Positions 57,892 to 64,000 of a stretch of 64,000 bases of DNA are shown in pieces; position 1 is the first letter of the stretch, and every line of letters starts with the position of its first letter. Under the pieces are notes generated by a model, which did not search any database, was not told the origin of the DNA, and saw only the letters and a program-made list of their open reading frames with translations. The stretch lies in assembly GCF_014356525.2 (NCBI RefSeq), contig NC_052507.1, forward strand, positions 40,226,368 through 40,290,367, read 5' to 3'. The translations under genes were made by a program, and so were the position numbers. The stretch is from Nilaparvata lugens. Lineage: Eukaryota; Arthropoda; Insecta; Hemiptera; Delphacidae.

Positions 57892-58471
57892 ATAGGAGAA
57901 GCGAGAGGGGTATATGTGGGGACTTTTGGCAGGAGACATGTCTTTATAAATAGGCCATGAGTTATAAGATGAGCCTCAACCCCTCAAACGATGAAAGAGT
58001 GACTGGCGTGGTAGTGATGTAGGGGTGAGAGGTCTTTCTCACACATCATCCCCTCTCACTCTGCATCACTCTGCCGGCTACACCGGCTGCCGAGAACAAA
58101 CTGACCAAACTTTAACCCCCACCCTGAAAAAAAATAGAGTTGAGTCCCATGTGGTGGAAGTCGAAGGTTCATGGTATATCTCATCGCCTCCAGTTATCGA
58201 TGAAAAAATCAGTTTGTTCCGAATTTTCTCCCCTAAGAAATTTCATTGACTGGACTATTTGATTATTTTTTATAATTCGAGTAACGTTTTCAGAGGAAGA
58301 GTACTTTCTGATGATCCAGTCGACTCTCGTTTCTATTTCATTCAATGATCATTCACTAATATATACAGATAACTTGTTCTCTAAATATTTTCATATCAAT
58401 TGCTAGGTTATTTCTAAGAGTTCTTGTTCAATACATCGCGTAATCAAATCTGATTATGTCATCAAGTGGGC
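57892..58471. other. Unassigned DNA
   Basis: No feature recognised. The frame at 58025-58249 has no motif. Confidence 0.4.
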
Positions 58472-58482
58472 TATATCTGAAT

Positions 58483-61283
58483 ATTTCTAAAGACCCGAAA
58501 TATAGATGTGTGCCTTATCTCTGAAACCCATTCAACTGAGCAGACTCACTTCAAAATCAATGGATATAATGTTTACGAAACTATTCATCCTCAAAATCAA
58601 ACAAGAGGTGCAAGTGCTGTAATAGTGAAGGAGAGTATTAAACACTATGAAGATATGAAGACTTCAGTATTCAAAGTAATGAAATACAGCTAACTGTAGT
58701 TGGGATAGAGTCTATCAACCAGAAAATACTTGTTGGAGCTGCATATTTTCCACCACGTTACAATTTGATGAAAAATTATTATACAAGTATTCTTCTTCAG
58801 CTTGGAGATAGATTCATAGTGGGTGGAGATTTTAATGCCAAGCATAAGGATTGTGGTTCGAGACTCACAACTACCAAAGGAAAAGAACTCAGGGAGGCTA
58901 TCCAGGAGCTGGGCTGCGAATCCCATTCAACAGGGACACCTACTTATTGGCCAACAGATTTGAATAAAACTCCAGATCTTCTAGATTTCTTCATAACAAA
59001 GAGAATATCCAGTAATTTTATTGACATTGAAGAGAGCTTTGACCTGGATTCTGATCATTCAGCTGTAGTTCTCACACTCAGTGAACGAATAATAAAGAAA
59101 GAAGACAGACCAATGTTAGTCAACAGAACAACAGACTGGGAAGCTTTTAAAGTGGATTTGGAGAATGAAATCAACTTGAATATTCCACTTAGAACAGTTG
59201 AGCAGTTAGATGAAGCCGCAGAGAATTTCATGTGGCAAATCCAGAAATCAGCCTGGAAAAACACTAGACAATACACCAGGAAAACAAAAGGATGCAATTA
59301 CCCACTGGAGATTCGACAACTTGTTTTAGAAAAACGAAGGGCAAGAAGAAGATGGCAACAAACTCGTGATCCAGCTGACAAAAATATCTTGAATAACAAA
59401 ACACAACAATTGAGAAGAGAGATAAGGAAACTAACTGAGGAGTCCATAAATAACCACCTTCAAAATTTGACAGCTGATGCCAGTACAGATTATTCATTAT
59501 GGAAAGCAACAAAAAGAATTAAGCGACCAATATCACAATCCCCTCCAATCAGAAAACCAGATAGTACTTGGGCAAGAAATAACAGAGAAAAGGCAGATAA
59601 ATTTGCTAATCATCTAGAAGAAATCTTTCAGTCAAACAACATTCAATCTGAAATTGATCCTGGAGAAGATATAATCGATGATTTAGATACAGAGATTGAT
59701 CTAGTTTCTATAAATGAGGTTCAAGAAGAAATAAAAAATAATCTGAATACCAAAAAAGCACCTGGGTTTGATCTGATTACAGGTGAAATCTTGAAGGAAC
59801 TTCCAAGGAAAGGTATTGTCATGCTAACATATTTATTCAATGCATTACTCCGATTACAGCATTTTCCTCCAATTTGGAAGGTGGCAGAAGTCATTATGTT
59901 GCAAAAGCCTGGGAAATGTCCTCAAGAAGCAAAATCGTATTGCCAAATATCTCTTCTACCTGTAATTTCAAAGCTTCTTGAGAAATTGCTAATGAAGAGA
60001 TAGGCTCCCATCATAAGTAGCAGGAATCTGATACCAGCCCATCAATTTGGTTTCAGGCAGAAGTACTCAACCCTGGACCAAGTACATAGAATCACTAATG
60101 TAATAGAGAATTCATTAGAGAAAAAATTTATATGGTCAGCAATCTTCCTTGATGTGGCACAGGCATTTGACAAAGTGTGGCATGGAGGACTGATCAATGA
60201 ACTTCATAAAATTCTTCCCACTCAACTTGTAAAACTTTCAAAATCTTACATCACCAACAGATAGTTCAGAGTAAAACAAGGTGATGACGTCTCTGAATTA
60301 AAGGAAATAAGGGCTGGAGTTCCACAAGGTAGTGTTCTTTATGTGCTGTACACAAGCGATCTTCCTGAATTGGATGCAGTGACAATTGCTACTTTTGCTG
60401 ATGATACTGCAATACTGGCATGAGGGGAAACAGTACAAGAAGCAGCCACAAAACTACAGAATTCTAGCAACAAATAAAGTGACAGGACCAAAAAATGGAG
60501 AATTCGATTGAATGGAATGGAGTCCATTCATATCAACTTCACAAACAAAAATATCAATGATCCGATTCGTATAAATCTAAATGGGAATGTAGTACCACAC
60601 AGCAACACAGCAAAATACCTTGGAATGACTCTTGACGCCAAGTTGAGATGGAAAGAGCATATCAAGATCAAAAGGAGTGAGCTGGGACTCAAATACAGTA
60701 AAATCTATTGGCTGTTGGGCAGACAATCACAACTCCCATTGGACAACATAATATTGATTTATAAACAAATTCTAAAACCTGTCTGGTCGTATGAAATTCA
60801 GCTTTGGGGCTGCCCTAGAACATCTACCATCAATCAGATTCAAACATTCCAAAACAAAGTACTGCGGAGCATGGAGAATGCGCCCTGGTACATAAGGAAC
60901 AGCGATTTGCACCGAGATCTACACATCCCCTATGTGACCAGTGAAATAAGACGATTGGCAGCCCATCATGAGTCTCGTCTTCATCAACACGACAACACCG
61001 AAGTCATCCAACTACTAGACAGCACTGAACTCACAAGGAAGTTGGAGAGAGCAAAGCCCTTCGAGTTGGTGTAGTGCTAGTGAAGTAAAAAGTATAAATA
61101 AAATAAATGTGTAGCGGAAGAATTTAAAGCAGAAGAATTATAGATTAGAACTGTAGGCTTCACTGGAAGACTTTAGCAATAAAAATTAATATTTTAGGAT
61201 AAGAAATAAGAGAACAAAATTAATGGTTAGTCCTAGTGACTAGTTTTAATGGAAGTAATAATAAAAAAAAATAATAAAAAAAG
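58483..61283 (+). pseudogene. 5'-truncated Jockey-clade LINE
   Basis: The element is flanked by TATATCTGAAT at 58472-58482 and 61284-61294 (11-bp target-site duplication) and ends in an A-rich tail. The protein starts inside the endonuclease (RNIDVCLISETHS), is frameshifted near 58690, and continues through VGGDFNAKH and DSDHSAVVL. The reverse transcriptase follows with KKAPGFDLITGEIL and ISLLPVISKLLEKL, then a TAG at 60001-60003. It continues in the same family (HQFGFRQKYSTLDQ, IFLDVAQAFDKVWH, GVPQGSV, FADDTAIL) and finishes at 60508-61074 (KYLGMTLDAKLRWKEHI, APWYIRNSDLHRDL). Further stops lie near 60262, 60421 and 60474, and a few residues are lost after GVPQGSVL. It is inactive but moderately young. 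Confidence 0.9.
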
Positions 61284-61294
61284 TATATCTGAAT

Positions 61295-62506
61295 CTCTTC
61301 AGGGGACTGGGTAAAATCACATTTCTCATTCTTCAACTTACAATGGATATTACTGTTGAATCTTCATTCCGTGATTAATTAATGTAAAACGTCTCTTAAC
61401 CAACTTTTTGAGGATGCCTCTCTAGTGATAATAACGACTTCAACTCCGAGCTTTCAAGATTATGATGAATAGGAATTTCCATCAAAACCAAGAGAGGAAA
61501 ATGTCACTTATCAGAAGTACTGAGGGAATTCAGATTATCGGTCTCCAATAATAAAAAAGCGGAGATCTTTTGTTCTGGGGAGAAAGTGGATTGTGAAGGG
61601 AACAGTTGTAAAAAGGTGGTTTGGTGAAGGATGAGGGGGTAGACAGGTTGGAATAAAAGGAGCGATGTCGTTTGCGTGAATTGTCTTTTGTTTTGTGCCG
61701 TTGAAGGGTGGGGGGGGGTGCAAAAGGGCGCACTGCAGCGAAGCATGGCGATGAAGGTGGGTGGATGCGAATAAGAATGATTGTGTCAGTGTGATAGGTG
61801 ACACAAAGCGAAAAATGCCTCAAGATGTGAGAGAACCAGAGGAAAAACTGCGGCAAAGATGTAGGCTTCGAAAGTGTGTCACGGTACACGGTCGGAAGGA
61901 GACAGCAAAATTGATGTCCGCTATGATTGATGTGATTGCGTTCATTAATGGGCCGCGGAAGGAATGGAATACGCAACGTATAATGTGCGCAAAGGAGAGA
62001 GAGAGCATGGGGAATGATCATAGAAAGCGAGATTATCATAAATAGAAGGAGATAAAATGAGCAATCTTGGTGCTATCAACATCATTATAATAACACTATG
62101 TGCGTTTTCACCCACATGACAGGTTACACTAAACCACATGAAAGGTAGCAAGAACCCGCAGATCTCCAGCGAAGCGTCAAACTTATGATATTATCGTTTA
62201 GTTGGTGAGCGTGACACACATGCACCTTGTGATAAGCTTGATTCAATTACGCTCCAAGTACAGCTTTCAGCCAGACACTATAACCTTTATTGAAAGCTTC
62301 AGTGGTGCTATTTTGGGGTACTCAGACGTTTCTGTGCGTTTGCTGTGAGTATTGAAACGTGAAAACTGGATGCTTCGATTTCTGCTAACTATCTGTTGAC
62401 TATAACTTGTATCGTATATTGCAGGTAGGCCTACTAAGTACCTGTTTGAATGATTACCGTACAAAAGTTCAACAGCTGAGTCATAGTTTTGACACAGTCC
62501 CACACA
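61295..62506. other. Unassigned DNA with open frames on both strands
   Basis: The interval 61530-62045 is open for 169 codons on the minus strand and 94 on the plus strand (61761-62045, rich in Lys/Arg/Glu). Neither product has a recognisable motif. The region is slightly GC-richer, with a poly-G run at 61711-61718, so openness may be compositional. Confidence 0.35.
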
Positions 62507-62792
62507 CATGAACTCGCTCACTCACTTCCAGTACCAACAGACGACGAAATAATTATTATCAGCTGTTTTCCCTAGGATAAATAATAATTATCCTTTTAAT
62601 GTCCTTCAGTGAGTTTTTCCAGGGATGAGACCTAGTGCAATCGAATCTTTATATTATAAACCTACCATGTTCTGAATTTCGTGAAAATCATTAGAGCCGT
62701 TTTCGAGATCCGGTGAAATACAAACATATAAACATCTTAACAACCAAACATCTAAACATATAAACAGAAGTTGCTCGATTAATAGTATAGGA
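62507..62792 (+). repeat. Dispersed repeat family, copy 2
   Basis: This is the second copy of 8200-8452, in the same orientation, with a fuller 3' end (GCTCGATTAATAGTATAGGA). It contains an extra AATAATTATTATC expansion and an imperfect series of AACATATAAACATC units just before its end. Confidence 0.6.
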
Positions 62793-64000
62793 TGTGGCTT
62801 GCCATGGCTTACTTCAGCTTACTTCTATCTGTAGTAGGCTATGGGCTTGCAGTTGCTGAATTTTTCAATCGTTCTGTATTTTGTTTTTGTTGATTCCAGC
62901 TATTGATAGCATTTGGCGGCACAACATTCAGCCGTTATCCTTGACTTTAAAATTCCTGAGAGGCCAAAAAACGCTCTTCCGAGTACGTCTGACAATTGAA
63001 AAAATAATTTCAAATATTTGTGAGAAACTTTCTCGCTTTCACCACCTACTTATCTTTTAAAAAAAAGTTTTTAGCATGTCGAAAATTTCATGTTTTCTGC
63101 TCGAAATGTCTCCACATTGACGAACATAATAGTTAATTGAAAAATAACTTCAAGTTGGATAAAAATGATCCAGACACCAATAGAAAGGAGACATTCTCCT
63201 CGTTATTTTGATATGAAATTATTACGCATTACGACGCCCCATGATTCTGAGAAAAGTGATATTCAAAAGAAAAACAAATTTTCGCGATGTTTCCAATTTT
63301 ATCAAAAAAGTTAAATTTCCTTCTAATCCTTCAAACCTGGATCTTTTTTAGTACTACTAGGATATTCTACATCCAATTCTGACGTTGAATTGGGAATTTG
63401 AGAAAGTTGCAATTTTACACGATTTGGCAACTTTGTAATTTCTTCGAATGGAGGGCCAAGTCTCAATTCATTTTACACAAACTATAGTGTTTCGAATGCC
63501 ATCATTCAAAACAGTCATCGACGTGAGGCAATAGTAGATGGGATGCTGCTGCATCTTATTGTTGAGAGAACATCATTTCCTAAGAGATAAAATTATTGAA
63601 TGGAATGTTGAAGAACCGATTTTGCACGAACTTCATTATATCTCCACTTATAAGTTCGAATGTATATTATACGTCATTTCTCCTTAAAGATCAGTCATTT
63701 CCAAAATTTTATTTGTGATAACTATCATACTTTCAATAGTTCTGTTGTTAGGATGATTGCATAGGAACCAGCTCCACTACCTCAATATCTGAAAGTGATG
63801 TGCTTGAAAATTTATCGTATAATATTCGTGAATCTGCAGTTCTTTTTATCTCTAGATAATATGATCCTCTACATACAATCTCATGAGTCTGGGTCACCTG
63901 TAGGCATCAGTATCTACTGTATTGTACGAGTATATCATTGAGCTAATGGGTTGGAAAGATTAGATTTTAATATTAAGTTGGGTTGGTTACAGTGTTGGAT
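62793..64000. other. Unassigned DNA to the window end
   Basis: AT-rich, with no coding or repeat feature recognised and no further Ig-gene exon. Confidence 0.45.

Noticed and set aside
58025..58249. Possible second Ig-domain exon because of the string PPVIDEK
   Set aside because: No Ig core cysteine or tryptophan follows, the frame starts in an unrelated stretch and splice sites are not convincing.
61530..62045. 169-codon minus-strand and 94-codon plus-strand genes
   Set aside because: Both strands are open over the same interval and neither has a recognisable motif or splice context; kept only as unassigned.

Overview
The window looks like a stretch of a large, AT-rich, transposon-dense insect genome. 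The many LINE remains, the Helitron copies, the CA and AT microsatellites and a very long intron all fit an insect. A hemipteran, perhaps a planthopper, is my best guess, because the CA-rich 'ACTTTCCTTGCC' repeat family and the Helitron ends look familiar from that group. That is an impression from memory and not a sequence match. Most of the open frames are low-complexity, antisense or transposon-derived; I found no complete host gene.

One host gene is supported. Two plus-strand exons (14611-14746 and 43302-43510) join in phase to encode one complete V-type immunoglobulin domain that closely resembles the first Ig domain of the sidestep family of neuronal and muscle cell-surface receptors. 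They are separated by an intron of 28,555 bp that holds most of the mobile DNA described here. The signal-peptide exon should lie upstream and the later Ig, fibronectin and transmembrane exons downstream; I recognise none of them in the window.

Layout. 1-9.5 kb: AT-rich DNA, a decayed LINE (2330-5363), an unexplained interval with two GC-richer islands, and a 0.9 kb array of an 8-bp unit. 9.5-14.6 kb: dispersed repeats and unassigned DNA before exon A. 15.9-19.8 kb: a 3 kb block bounded by inverted motifs and a 0.67 kb MITE-like element. 23.1-26.3 kb: a minus-strand Helitron that contains a dead 2.4 kb LINE. 28.9-37.8 kb: a young minus-strand LTR retrotransposon with 2.4 kb LTRs about 99% identical to each other, a lysine-tRNA primer site, a gag-like gene, an overlapping -1-frame gene for an extremely basic repeat protein, and no polymerase. 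38.5-42.7 kb: a 3.5 kb inverted-repeat element with a long CA tract, and a second piece of the 8-bp array family. 43.3 kb: exon B. 44.5-48.0 kb and 58.5-61.3 kb: two LINEs with clear 11-bp target-site duplications. 49.5-51.4 kb: a three-copy ~300-bp tandem repeat and a second Helitron. 52.1-53.0 kb: a LINE fragment. 57.1-57.9 kb: a nested palindrome.

The most unusual item is the LTR element. It keeps everything needed in cis (LTRs, primer site, leader) and two structural-type frames, but has no room for protease, reverse transcriptase, RNase H or integrase. It therefore looks like a gag-only non-autonomous element that moved recently using another element's enzymes. Its second frame consists of 28-30-residue Arg/Lys/His-rich repeats where a nucleocapsid would normally sit.
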